A DNA stretch of 64,000 nt from Erythrobacter donghaensis (GTDB taxonomy: Bacteria > Pseudomonadota > Alphaproteobacteria > Sphingomonadales > Sphingomonadaceae). The DNA lies in contig NZ_MUYG01000006.1 of assembly GCF_002155425.1 (NCBI RefSeq), forward strand, positions 1 to 64,000, written 5' to 3'. A program made the translations under genes and the position numbers. Shown here in pieces: positions 46,075 through 54,929 of this stretch (positions are counted from its first letter, which is position 1; every line of letters starts with the position of its first letter). The notes beneath the pieces are model-generated. The model was not told the DNA's origin and did no database searches. It saw only the letters and a list, made by a program, of their open reading frames with translations.

Positions 46075-47340
46075 GTGAAAGTTGCCATTTTTGGACTCGG
46101 TTACGTCGGCTCCACCGCCGCAGGCTGCATCGCCAGCCAGGGGCACACGATCATCGGAGTCGATGTCAGCGAGGCCAAGGTCGCAGCCCTCAACGAAGGC
46201 CGCGCGCCGGTCTATGAACCCGGTCTCGACGATCTGATCGCCGCCGCCCACGCCGATGGCCGAGTGAACGCGGTGACGCGGCTGACCGACGAGCTTGACG
46301 ATGCCGACCTCGCCATCGTCTGCGTCGGCACGCCAAGCGGCGTCGATGGCGCGCACAACATGAGCTACATCGCGCAGGTCACCCGTGCGATTGCTGCGGC
46401 GATCAAGCCCGACCGCAAGACGCCGCTCACTCTCGCTTACCGTTCGACCATGCGCCCCGGTTCGTGCGAGAACATCATCTGGCCGATCATCCAGAGCCAT
46501 CTGGGCGACGCGGCGGAGAGTGCGGTCGAGCTGGTCTACAACCCCGAATTCCTGCGCGAAGCCTCGGCGATCGAGGATTTCTTCAATCCCCCCAAGATCG
46601 TGATCGGCACGCTGGGCGGGAAGCCGTCGGCCAACATGGCCAAGCTCAACGAAGGCATCGAAGCGCCGGTCTTCGAAGTCGGCCTGCGCGAGGCGGAGAT
46701 CACCAAGTTCGTCGATAATTCGTGGCACGCGGTCAAGGTCGCCTTCGCCAATGAAATCGGGCGGGTGTGCCAGAACCTCGGCATCTCGGCCAAGGAGGTC
46801 CACGCAATCTTCAAGAGCGACACCAAGCTCAACCTCAGCGCCTATTACACCCGTCCGGGCGGTGCCTTCGGTGGATCGTGCCTGCCCAAGGATGTGCGCG
46901 CGCTGCAATATATCGCTGCCGACACCGGCTCGGCCACGCATCTGGTGGATGCACTGATCCGTTCGAACGAAGCGCACAAGCACCACCAGTTCCTGCACGC
47001 CACCGCAGGGATCGAGCCCGGTGCCAAGGTGCTGCTGGTCGGGCTCGCCTTCAAGCTCGAGACCGATGACCTGCGCGAAAGCCCGGCGGTCGACATGGCG
47101 AGGAAGCTCCTCGAGGCGGGCTACGATCTCGACATCTACGATCCCAAGGTCGCGCCCGATAACCTTGTCGGCCAGAACCTCGGCTACGCCTATTCGGTGC
47201 TGCCGCGCATCGACGGGCTGATGGTGACCAAGGACGTCGCCGAAAGCCGCGATTATGCCCGCATCATCGCCACCAACCGGCTGATCGACACGCTCGCCGT
47301 CGAGAAGGCCAAGGTCGTCGACACCAGCGCGATCGCCTGA
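46075..47340 (+). CDS. UDP-glucose/GDP-mannose dehydrogenase family protein
   Basis: This 421-residue enzyme oxidises a nucleotide sugar at C6 to a uronate using NAD in two steps. The N-terminal dinucleotide fold begins KVAIFGLGYVGSTAAGC, and the catalytic cysteine is in GGAFGGSCLPKDVRAL near residue 270. The C-terminal UDP-binding domain ends with LVGLAFKLETDDLRESPAVD. It looks closer to AlgD-type GDP-mannose dehydrogenases than to Ugd, but the substrate is not certain. The GTG start has GGGGGA upstream. It precedes a glycosyltransferase gene by two bases. Confidence 0.9.
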   Translation: MKVAIFGLGYVGSTAAGCIASQGHTIIGVDVSEAKVAALNEGRAPVYEPGLDDLIAAAHADGRVNAVTRLTDELDDADLAIVCVGTPSGVDGAHNMSYIAQVTRAIAAAIKPDRKTPLTLAYRSTMRPGSCENIIWPIIQSHLGDAAESAVELVYNPEFLREASAIEDFFNPPKIVIGTLGGKPSANMAKLNEGIEAPVFEVGLREAEITKFVDNSWHAVKVAFANEIGRVCQNLGISAKEVHAIFKSDTKLNLSAYYTRPGGAFGGSCLPKDVRALQYIAADTGSATHLVDALIRSNEAHKHHQFLHATAGIEPGAKVLLVGLAFKLETDDLRESPAVDMARKLLEAGYDLDIYDPKVAPDNLVGQNLGYAYSVLPRIDGLMVTKDVAESRDYARIIATNRLIDTLAVEKAKVVDTSAIA

Positions 47341-47342
47341 CG

Positions 47343-48593
47343 ATGAACGCGCCCGCCAGCATCGCTGCCGAAGAAGGCATCCCCGCCGTCATCGAGGGCG
47401 AGCCGCTCAAGGGCCGCCATGTGCTGATCGTGGTCGAGAACCTCCCCCTGCCGTTCGACCGGCGGGTGTGGCAGGAGGCGCGGACGCTCAAGGCGGCGGG
47501 CGCGCATGTCTCGATCATCTGTCCGACCGGCAAGGGCTACGAAAGCCGCTTCGAAGTGATCGAAGGCATCGAGATCCACCGCCACCCCCTGCCGCTGGAA
47601 GCCAAGGGCGCGATCGGCTTCCTCGCCGAATATGGCGCGGCGCTGTTCTGGGAGACGGTGCTGGCATGGCGCATTCACCGCAAGCGCCGCATCGACGTGA
47701 TCCAGGGCTGCAACCCGCCCGATCTGATCTTCCTTGTCGCCCTGCCGTTCAAGCTCTTCGGTGTGCGCTACATCTTCGATCACCACGACATCAATCCCGA
47801 GCTTTACGAAGCCAAGTTCGACAAGCGCGGGTTCTTCTGGCAGTTGATGGTGCTGTTCGAGAAGCTGACCTTCAAGGCGGCGGATGTCTCGATCGCCACC
47901 AACCATTCCTATCGGAAAATCGCCATCGAGCGCGGCGGCATGGCGCCCGAGCGCGTTCACGTGGTGCGATCCGGCCCTGACCTCTCCAAGCTCAAGCGCG
48001 TGCCCCCGGTCGAAAGCTGGAAGAATGGCCGCGCGCATATGGTCGGCTATGTCGGGGTGATGGGCGAGCAGGAGGGGATCGACCTCCTGATCGACGCGGT
48101 CGAGCACATCGTGCGCACAATGCAGCGCGAGGACATCCAGTTCGTGCTGGTCGGCGGCGGCCCTGCGCTGGCGGAGTTGAAGGACATGACCGCCGCGCGC
48201 GGCCTCGGCGATTTCATCACCTTCACCGGCCGCGCGCCCGATCAGGACCTGTTCGAGGTGCTCTCGACCATGGACCTCGGCGTCAACCCCGACCGGGTCA
48301 ACGCGATGAACGACAAGTCGACCATGAACAAGATCATGGAATATATGAGCCTCGGCAAACCGATGGTGCAGTTCGACGTCACCGAGGGGCGGTTCTCCGC
48401 GCAGGACGCCTCGCTCTATGCCGAGGCGAACAACCCGGTCGACATGGCCGAGAAGATCGTCGCGCTGGTCGATGATCCAGCCGCGCGCGACCGCATGGGT
48501 GCCTATGGCCGCGAGCGCGTGGTGAGCGAACTCAACTGGCAGCACCAGATCACCCCGCTGCTCGCCGCCTATACGCAGGCACTCGGCAAGTAA
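47343..48593 (+). CDS. glycosyltransferase family 4-like protein
   Basis: This 416-residue GT-B enzyme adds a sugar to the growing repeat unit. The acceptor-side domain starts RHVLIVVENLPLPFDRRVWQ, followed by YIFDHHDINPELYEAKF. The donor domain contains MVGYVGVMGEQEGIDLLIDA and ends with a donor-binding patch MEYMSLGKPMVQFDVTEGRFS. Sugar specificity is unknown. It follows the dehydrogenase by two bases, so the uronate it makes may be this enzyme's donor. A strong hairpin follows. Confidence 0.88.
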   Translation: MNAPASIAAEEGIPAVIEGEPLKGRHVLIVVENLPLPFDRRVWQEARTLKAAGAHVSIICPTGKGYESRFEVIEGIEIHRHPLPLEAKGAIGFLAEYGAALFWETVLAWRIHRKRRIDVIQGCNPPDLIFLVALPFKLFGVRYIFDHHDINPELYEAKFDKRGFFWQLMVLFEKLTFKAADVSIATNHSYRKIAIERGGMAPERVHVVRSGPDLSKLKRVPPVESWKNGRAHMVGYVGVMGEQEGIDLLIDAVEHIVRTMQREDIQFVLVGGGPALAELKDMTAARGLGDFITFTGRAPDQDLFEVLSTMDLGVNPDRVNAMNDKSTMNKIMEYMSLGKPMVQFDVTEGRFSAQDASLYAEANNPVDMAEKIVALVDDPAARDRMGAYGRERVVSELNWQHQITPLLAAYTQALGK

Positions 48594-48607
48594 GCCGCTT
48601 CACATGG

Positions 48608-48637
48608 TAAAATCGCGGCAAGCCTAACGCGATTTTA
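48608..48637 (+). terminator. terminator hairpin after the glycosyltransferase gene
   Basis: TAAAATCGCG at 48608-48617 pairs perfectly with CGCGATTTTA at 48628-48637 across a ten-base loop. The stem is symmetrical and could work on both strands. It separates the first part of the cluster from wecC. Confidence 0.6.
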
Positions 48638-48684
48638 AGGGCTTTGCGGCCATCACCCGTCCCGAAAACCGGGACTTTGACCGC

Positions 48685-49989
48685 ATGAACGCTCCTTTCG
48701 ATGCCACCGCCGCGCTTGGGCGCAAGGCTCTCGGCCATCCTGCGCCCGACCATCAGGTCGCGGTGATTGGGCTGGGCTATATCGGCCTGCCCACCGCCGC
48801 GCTGCTCGCCTCCTACGGCTGGAGCGTGTGCGGCGTGGACGTCTCGCCCAAGGTGGTCGAGACCGTCAATGCCGGCGGCGTCCATATCGAGGAGCGCGAT
48901 CTCGACAAGCTGGTGCATGATGCGATCACCGCGCAGACGCTGGTCGCTTCGACCGAAGTGCCCACCGCCAGTTTCTACATGATCGCTGTGCCGACCCCGC
49001 TGGGGCCCGACAACGCGCCCGACATTTCCTATGTCGAGGCCGCCGCGCGCGCCATCGCGCCCAAGATCCTGCCGGGCGCCTGCGTCATCGTAGAAAGCAC
49101 CTCGCCGGTCGGCACCACCGAGCGCGTGGCGCAAATCATCAGCGAATTGCGCCCGGACATCGTCGTGCCCAGGGACGGCAGCGATGAGGAAGCCGACATC
49201 GCGCTCGCCTATTGCCCCGAGCGGGTCTTGCCGGGCCGGATCGTCAACGAACTCGTCCACAACGACCGCGTGATCGGCGGTGTGACCGCCGCCTGCGCCG
49301 AACGCGCGGCGGTGCTCTACACCAGCTTCGTCAAGGGCGACTGCCTCTACACCACCGCGCGTGTGGCCGAGACGGTGAAGCTGGTCGAAAACTCCTTCCG
49401 CGACGTCAACATCGCCTTTGCCAACGAACTCTCAATGATCGCCGACGTGATCGGGGTGGATGTGTGGGAAGTGATCCGCCTCGCCAACCGTCACCCGCGC
49501 GTCAACATCCTGCAACCCGGCCCCGGTGTGGGCGGGCATTGCATCGCGGTCGACCCGTGGTTCCTTGTGGCAGGTGCGCCCTCGGCCGCGCGGCTGGTGA
49601 AGACCGCGCGCGAGGTGAACGACCACAAGGCGGTGCACACCGAAGGCAAGATCCGCGCGCTGCTCGACGCTGCGCCAGACGGCAAGGTCGCGCTGCTCGG
49701 CCTCGCCTTCAAGCCCGATATCGACGACTTCCGCGAAAGCCCCGCGCTCGAAATCGCCGAGGCGCTGGCCCGCACCCATGGCAATCGCATTCTGGTGGTC
49801 GAGCCCTTCACCGACGCGCTGCCCAAGGCCTTCGATGGCACGGGCGCAGAGCTGGTGACGCTTGACGCAGGGCTTCGGCAGGCGGAGATTGTGGTCGTGC
49901 TGGTCGATCACACCGCGTTCAAACACCTCTCCCCCGCCGACCTTGCGGGCAAGCTGGTGTTCGACACGCGGGGAATGCTCCGCCGATGA
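48685..49989 (+). CDS. wecC: UDP-N-acetyl-D-mannosamine dehydrogenase
   Basis: This 434-residue enzyme oxidises UDP-ManNAc to UDP-ManNAcA. The NAD fold begins VAVIGLGYIGLPTAALLA, the substrate loop includes AYCPERVLPGRIVNELVHN, and the catalytic cysteine motif is GPGVGGHCIAVDPWFL near residue 285. The C-terminal domain has LLGLAFKPDIDDFRESPALE. Directly downstream wecB overlaps by four bases, so the pair converts UDP-GlcNAc to ManNAcA for the polysaccharide. It is the second sugar dehydrogenase in this cluster. Confidence 0.93.
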   Translation: MNAPFDATAALGRKALGHPAPDHQVAVIGLGYIGLPTAALLASYGWSVCGVDVSPKVVETVNAGGVHIEERDLDKLVHDAITAQTLVASTEVPTASFYMIAVPTPLGPDNAPDISYVEAAARAIAPKILPGACVIVESTSPVGTTERVAQIISELRPDIVVPRDGSDEEADIALAYCPERVLPGRIVNELVHNDRVIGGVTAACAERAAVLYTSFVKGDCLYTTARVAETVKLVENSFRDVNIAFANELSMIADVIGVDVWEVIRLANRHPRVNILQPGPGVGGHCIAVDPWFLVAGAPSAARLVKTAREVNDHKAVHTEGKIRALLDAAPDGKVALLGLAFKPDIDDFRESPALEIAEALARTHGNRILVVEPFTDALPKAFDGTGAELVTLDAGLRQAEIVVVLVDHTAFKHLSPADLAGKLVFDTRGMLRR

Positions 49990-51143
49990 GTGACGCGCGC
50001 GGGAAACCCCGCATTCTCGTCACCTTCGGCACCCGCCCCGAAGCGATCAAGATGTTCCCGGTGGTCGCTGCGCTGCGCGAGACCGGGCGTTTCGATGTGA
50101 AGGTGGTGGTCACGGCCCAGCATCGCGAGCTGCTGGACTCGGTGCTGTCGCTGGCCGGGCTGGTGCCCGATGTCGATCTCGACCTGATGCAGCCGGATCA
50201 GTCACTCGATGCACTTTCGGCGCGGCTCATTGCGCGATTTGGTGCGGTCTTGGACCAGTTGTTGCCCGATCGTGTGCTGGTGCATGGCGACACGCTGACG
50301 ACGATGATGGCGAGCCTCGCGTGCTATTTCCGGCGCATTCCGGTGGGCCATGTCGAGGCCGGATTGCGCAGCGGCGACATCTATTCACCCTGGCCCGAAG
50401 AGGTGAACCGCAAGGTCACCGGCGTGATCGCCGATCTGCACTTCGCCCCCACGCCGACCGCCGCTGCCGCGCTGCGGGCCGAGAACGTGCCGGACAGCGC
50501 GGTGCATGTGACGGGCAATACGGTGATCGATGCGCTGCTGTTCGCACAGGAGCGCATCGCGGCCGATCCGGCGCTAGCCCCCGCCATCGCGCCCTTGCGG
50601 GAACGCTTCGCCGGGCGGCGGATCATTGCCGTGACCGCTCACCGGCGCGAGAATTTCGGGGCCGGGATGCAGGCGATCGCGCAGGCCCTGCAAGCGCTCG
50701 CCGCGCGCGATGATGTGGCGATCATCTACCCGCTGCACCCCAACCCCAATGTCGCCGAAGTGATGCGACCGGCGCTCGCCGGACTTGCCAATATCGCGCT
50801 GATCGAGCCGCTGGATTACCTCGATTTCGTTGCCATGATGGCCGCTTCCGACATCGTCCTGACCGACTCCGGCGGCATTCAGGAAGAGGCCCCGTCGCTC
50901 GGCAAGCCGGTGCTGGTGATGCGCGACACGACCGAGCGGCCTGAGGGCGTCGCGGCCGGAACCGCAAGGCTGGTCGGCGCGGATGCGGCTGCGATTGTCA
51001 CCGAGACCAGCCGCTTGCTCGATGATGCGCAAGCCTATCAGGCGATGGCGCGGGCGCATAATCCATATGGCGACGGCACCGCCAGCCGCCGGATCGCGCA
51101 GATTATCGCCGACCTGGATTCGGCTGCCGGCGCACCAGCCTGA
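49986..51143 (+). CDS. wecB: UDP-N-acetylglucosamine 2-epimerase (non-hydrolysing)
   Basis: This 385-residue enzyme interconverts UDP-GlcNAc and UDP-ManNAc. It begins PRILVTFGTRPEAIKMFPVV, has GHVEAGLRSGDIYSPWPEE in the middle, AHRRENFG and the signature TDSGGIQEEAPSLGKPVLVM in the second domain. It supplies the substrate of WecC, with which it overlaps by four bases. Its end overlaps a convergent membrane-protein gene by 41 bp. Confidence 0.95.
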   Translation: MSDARGKPRILVTFGTRPEAIKMFPVVAALRETGRFDVKVVVTAQHRELLDSVLSLAGLVPDVDLDLMQPDQSLDALSARLIARFGAVLDQLLPDRVLVHGDTLTTMMASLACYFRRIPVGHVEAGLRSGDIYSPWPEEVNRKVTGVIADLHFAPTPTAAAALRAENVPDSAVHVTGNTVIDALLFAQERIAADPALAPAIAPLRERFAGRRIIAVTAHRRENFGAGMQAIAQALQALAARDDVAIIYPLHPNPNVAEVMRPALAGLANIALIEPLDYLDFVAMMAASDIVLTDSGGIQEEAPSLGKPVLVMRDTTERPEGVAAGTARLVGADAAAIVTETSRLLDDAQAYQAMARAHNPYGDGTASRRIAQIIADLDSAAGAPA

Positions 51144-51666
51144 CATAGATCATCGCCGCAGCAAGGGTCATCAGGCTCGCCCCCAGATCGGCGATCCAGT
51201 TGAGCTTTAGCGGGCCGTAGAGCGCGGAATCGAGCTGGTGCAGCGAAACGATCCGTAGCCCCACCAGCATCACCATCGCGACCGTGCTGGCCTGCGCGGC
51301 GAGCAGCGCAAGATTGCGCCGTCCCCGCGCCGCGCGCCATTGCCGCCACAGACCCCATGCGAACAGCCCCGAAACCCCGAAGATCACCGCCACCGAAAGC
51401 GGTCGCTGGAACGAGCGCCGCTCTGCATAGGCGCCTTCAACCCGCAGCATGTCGCGGAAGGAATCGCGGATCAGGTCTTCGAACCCGGCATATCGCATCG
51501 CCACCAGCAGGCCGAAGACCAGCGCGATGGCGCTCCACATGCGCCAGTGCGCCGGCGGTTGGCGATAACGGCCCGCAGCAATGGCAGCCACAAGGCAGCT
51601 GGTGGCCACGACGATATAGACCCCGGCCGCACTCAGGCTGAGCATCGAGGGGGCGGCATGGGCCAT
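51103..51666 (-). CDS. hypothetical membrane protein
   Basis: This 187-residue protein has five hydrophobic segments: about residues 10-28, 42-58, 90-108, 118-137 and 155-173. The loop between the second and third is charged (DLIRDSFRDMLRVEGAY). No family is recognised. It is convergent with wecB, overlapping by 41 bp, and divergent from the wza-like gene, sharing the intergenic region that carries copy 3 of the TGCANTGCA-type motif. A role in polysaccharide biogenesis is suggested by context only. Confidence 0.65.
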   Translation of the reverse strand: MAHAAPSMLSLSAAGVYIVVATSCLVAAIAAGRYRQPPAHWRMWSAIALVFGLLVAMRYAGFEDLIRDSFRDMLRVEGAYAERRSFQRPLSVAVIFGVSGLFAWGLWRQWRAARGRRNLALLAAQASTVAMVMLVGLRIVSLHQLDSALYGPLKLNWIADLGASLMTLAAAMIYVRLVRRQPNPGRR

Positions 51667-51797
51667 CAGATCACGCTCCGGCAGCTGGCAATCGAAAACA
51701 CCGCAGCGCCGTTGCGGGGCTGCGCCACTGTCTCATGCTGATACCGCGCGAAAGAGGCAAGTCGCCGATGCATAGCGCGCGGGGGGCGCAATAATGT

Positions 51798-51806
51798 TGC
51801 ACCGCA
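51798..51806. promoter_or_regulatory. TGCANTGCA-type motif, copy 3 (one mismatch)
   Basis: TGCACCGCA lies within TGTTGCACCGCAG, 44 bp before the GTG of the export gene. It shares the TGTTGCA left half with copies 4 and 6. Confidence 0.4.
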
Positions 51807-51850
51807 GAAATCGAGGGTATAAGCCAATTTGGGCTTTGAAGGAGGGACTG

Positions 51851-52576
51851 GTGAAGCATCGCAGGTACAAAGCAGGACTGGGAACATCGCTGGGGATGCT
51901 GACGATGTTGGCACTATCGGGTTGTATCTCGTCCCCCGAGCCGGTGATTGGCGCAAGCGTGACACAGCCGCGCAGCGATCTGGGGCAGGATGGCTACAGC
52001 TACGCGCGTCCGGACGTGTATCTGCTGCGCCCGACCGACAAGATTTCGGTCTCGGTGTTCCGTGAGCCCGATCTTTCGGCCGAGACGGTTCGAATCGGAG
52101 TGGAGGGCAACGTGTCGTTGCCGATGCTCGGTTCGATCCCCGCCGCCGGGATGACCGCCAAGCAGTTCGAGCAGGATCTCACCCGCCGATTCGCGGCGCT
52201 CGGCCTCAAGTCGCCGATGGTCAGCGTCAATATCACCGATTTCGCCTCGCATCTCGTGACGGTCGAAGGCGCGGTCGAAAAGCCGGGTGTCTACTCATTC
52301 CAGCCGGGTGCACGCCTTTCGTCGGCGGTCGCGCTCGCGTCAGGGCCGAAGCGCATCGCGAAGATCGATCAGGTCGCCGTGTTCCGTGAAAGCCCGGAAG
52401 GGATCATGATCGCCAAGTTCGATTATCAAGCGGTCAGTCAGGGCACGATGCTCGATCCGGTGCTCCAGCCGGGCGACCGGGTGGTGATGGGCACCGATGG
52501 CCTGTCGGTGTTCTGGGAAGATCTGCTTAAGGCCCTGCCGGCCTTCGGCGTCTTTGCCGTCGCCGGAACCCGCTGA
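51851..52576 (+). CDS. polysaccharide export lipoprotein, Wza family
   Basis: This 241-residue outer-membrane protein forms the channel for capsule or exopolysaccharide. A lipobox (LALSGC) near residue 26 marks lipidation. The Poly_export domain begins YLLRPTDKISVSVFREPDLS, followed by an SLBB domain (VTVEGAVEKPGVYSFQPGAR). The GTG at 51851 has AAGGAGGGA upstream and excludes an unsupported 19-residue extension. The tyrosine-kinase-like gene follows, as usual in Wzy-type export loci. Confidence 0.92.
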   Translation: MKHRRYKAGLGTSLGMLTMLALSGCISSPEPVIGASVTQPRSDLGQDGYSYARPDVYLLRPTDKISVSVFREPDLSAETVRIGVEGNVSLPMLGSIPAAGMTAKQFEQDLTRRFAALGLKSPMVSVNITDFASHLVTVEGAVEKPGVYSFQPGARLSSAVALASGPKRIAKIDQVAVFRESPEGIMIAKFDYQAVSQGTMLDPVLQPGDRVVMGTDGLSVFWEDLLKALPAFGVFAVAGTR

Positions 52577-52676
52577 CCCGCTTGAACGTAACGGCCCCGG
52601 GTCGGGCCACCTTGCACGCGGCGCCTTGCCCCTATCCCGGGCACGGGGCCGCGTTGCCAGAATGGATGTTGATTGA

Positions 52677-54878
52677 ATGAACGAACGCTCCATCATCGAA
52701 GCGCCCGAACCCAATGGCGGTAGCCTTTGGGTCGATCAATATCTGCCGGGGCCGCTTGCTGAACAGGGCCCCAAGGGTCAGCAATTCGACGTCGCCTGGA
52801 TTCGCGGAGCGCTGTTCCGGCAACGCTGGCTGATTGCCGTCGTCATGGTGCTGGCGGTGATGAGCGGCATCGCGATCACCCTGCTGACCCCGCCCACCTA
52901 CAGCGCAACCGCGACCGTGCGGGTCTCGCCCTGGGGCAACAGCATCGTCGAAGGACAGGAGGTCGCAGCGTCGATCTTCTCGGCGAGCGAGATCGACAGC
53001 TTCATGCAGACCCAGATCGCGATCGTCCAAAGCCGCAATCTTGCCGAGCAGGTCGCGCGCGAGCTTGATTTGGGCAAGCGCACGGCGCTGCTGGGGGCGG
53101 AGATCGATCAGGCCCGCCCGGCCAATCGCACCGATGCGCAGTGGGAAGAAGACAAGGTCAAGCTGGCGGCCGGCATCCTCCAGAGCAGCGTTTCGGCTGC
53201 GGTGCCGGACCAGACCCAGATCATTGCGATCAACGCCATGTCGGAAGACAGGACGCTCGCAGCTGAAATCGCCAATGCCTACTCCGCCGCTTTCGTGCAG
53301 AGTGACGTGCGGCGCAGCCTCGACAGCAATGCCTATGCGCGCGACTATCTGCTCAAGCAGATCGAAGATGTGCGCGGGCGGCTGAACGAGGCGGAGCTGG
53401 CAGCCAACGCCTATGCCCGCAACACCGGCATCGTCACCCAGCAAACCATGGGCAGCGCCGAAGACGGATCGAGCACGATCGTCGGCGCCAATCTTGCCAG
53501 CGTCAACCAGACCTTTGCCGCGGTGCGCGCCAACCGGATCGCCGCCGAGCAGAAGTGGCGCGCCGTCGCCAATCTGCCCGCCTCGCAGATCCCCGAGGTG
53601 CTCGGCAGCCCCGTGGTACAAGGGCTGACCGAGGAGCGTGCCAAGCTCAACGCCGACCTTGCGGTGCTGCGTCAGCGCTACAATGACGACTTCCCGGCCA
53701 TCGCCGACATCCGTTCGCGCCTGTCGTTCATCGACCAGCAGATCGAGCGCACCGGCGCCGATGTGAAGGCCTCGATCCGCAGCCAGTTCCAGATCGCCCG
53801 CCAGCAGGAAGAGGCGATGCAGCGCGAGCTGGGTTCGGTCACCTCCGATGCGCTGGTGGAGCAGGACAAGAAGATCGAGTTCACCGGGCTCGAGCGCGAA
53901 GCCGAAGCCCTGCGTGAACAGCTGAAGAGCCTGCTGGATCGCTACAACCAGATCAACACCGCATCGAACCTGCAAAGCAGCACGATCACCCCGCTCGACA
54001 CCGCCACGGTTCCGCGTTCGCCGGTTTCGCCGAGCCTGTCCGGCAACCTCATCATCGCGGTAGTGCTGGGCCTGGCTCTGGCCGGTGGTTTGGCGCTGGT
54101 GCGTGAAATCTTTGTCGACCAGTTCCGCCGCGGCGAGGATATCGAGGATCGACTGGGTCTGACCTTCCTCGGCCTCACGCCTTTCGTGAAGAACGAGGAT
54201 CTGGAGAACGAGGAGGCCAACCAGTTCAGCACGCTGATGGAAGCCTATGCCTCGATCAGGGCGACGATCGACTACACCGTTCCGCGCAACGGGGCGGTGA
54301 TCCAGTTCACCAGCAGTCAGGCGTCAGAAGGCAAGAGCACAACCTCGCTGATCCTCGCGCAGCTTTTTGCCCGGCTCGGGCGCAAGACGCTGTTGATCGA
54401 CTCCGATCTGCGCAAGCCGTCGGTCCACGCTCTGCTCGATATCGAGCGCCCGTCGGCGGGCCTTGCCGAAGTCCTGCTGGGCCACGTCAGCTTCGATGCA
54501 GCAAAGATCGAGACCATCCGCGAAAATCTCACGGTGCTGTCGGTTGCGGGGATCCCGCCGAACCCGGCAGAACTGGTCTCTTCGGCTGCGTTCCGCGAGC
54601 TGATCGACGAATGTCGCAAGGAATATTCGCTGGTCATCCTCGATTCCAGCCCGATGCTCGGCCTCGCGGATTCGGCGGAAATCGCCAAGGTGGTGGACGC
54701 CACCGTGTTCGTGATCGAAGCCAACCGCACCAGTCTGGCGCAGGCGCGCACCGCGGTCGGTCGGCTTCATGCGGTCGGCGCCAATGTGCTCGGCGGCGTG
54801 CTGACCAAGTACCGCGCGCTGGAGGCAGGGTCGGACTACACCTACCAGTACCAGTATTATCAATACGGCAAGAAGTGA
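52677..54878 (+). CDS. polysaccharide co-polymerase and BY-type tyrosine kinase (Wzc-like)
   Basis: This 733-residue protein controls chain length and export. Two membrane helices (about 50-70 and 458-475) flank a long periplasmic coiled-coil region with GNVR-like C-terminal part. The cytoplasmic bacterial tyrosine kinase has Walker A' SSQASEGKSTTSL around Lys553, LLIDSDLRKPSVHALL (Walker A) and LVILDSSPMLGLADS (Walker B), and a C-terminal tyrosine cluster (YTYQYQYYQYGKK) for autophosphorylation. It follows the Wza-like gene by 100 bp. No cognate Wzb phosphatase is in the window. Confidence 0.93.
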   Translation: MNERSIIEAPEPNGGSLWVDQYLPGPLAEQGPKGQQFDVAWIRGALFRQRWLIAVVMVLAVMSGIAITLLTPPTYSATATVRVSPWGNSIVEGQEVAASIFSASEIDSFMQTQIAIVQSRNLAEQVARELDLGKRTALLGAEIDQARPANRTDAQWEEDKVKLAAGILQSSVSAAVPDQTQIIAINAMSEDRTLAAEIANAYSAAFVQSDVRRSLDSNAYARDYLLKQIEDVRGRLNEAELAANAYARNTGIVTQQTMGSAEDGSSTIVGANLASVNQTFAAVRANRIAAEQKWRAVANLPASQIPEVLGSPVVQGLTEERAKLNADLAVLRQRYNDDFPAIADIRSRLSFIDQQIERTGADVKASIRSQFQIARQQEEAMQRELGSVTSDALVEQDKKIEFTGLEREAEALREQLKSLLDRYNQINTASNLQSSTITPLDTATVPRSPVSPSLSGNLIIAVVLGLALAGGLALVREIFVDQFRRGEDIEDRLGLTFLGLTPFVKNEDLENEEANQFSTLMEAYASIRATIDYTVPRNGAVIQFTSSQASEGKSTTSLILAQLFARLGRKTLLIDSDLRKPSVHALLDIERPSAGLAEVLLGHVSFDAAKIETIRENLTVLSVAGIPPNPAELVSSAAFRELIDECRKEYSLVILDSSPMLGLADSAEIAKVVDATVFVIEANRTSLAQARTAVGRLHAVGANVLGGVLTKYRALEAGSDYTYQYQYYQYGKK

Positions 54879-54929
54879 CGCGCCAGCGGGCGAGCGCGGC
54901 CGGCATCTGACCACCATCATTGTTGCGGG

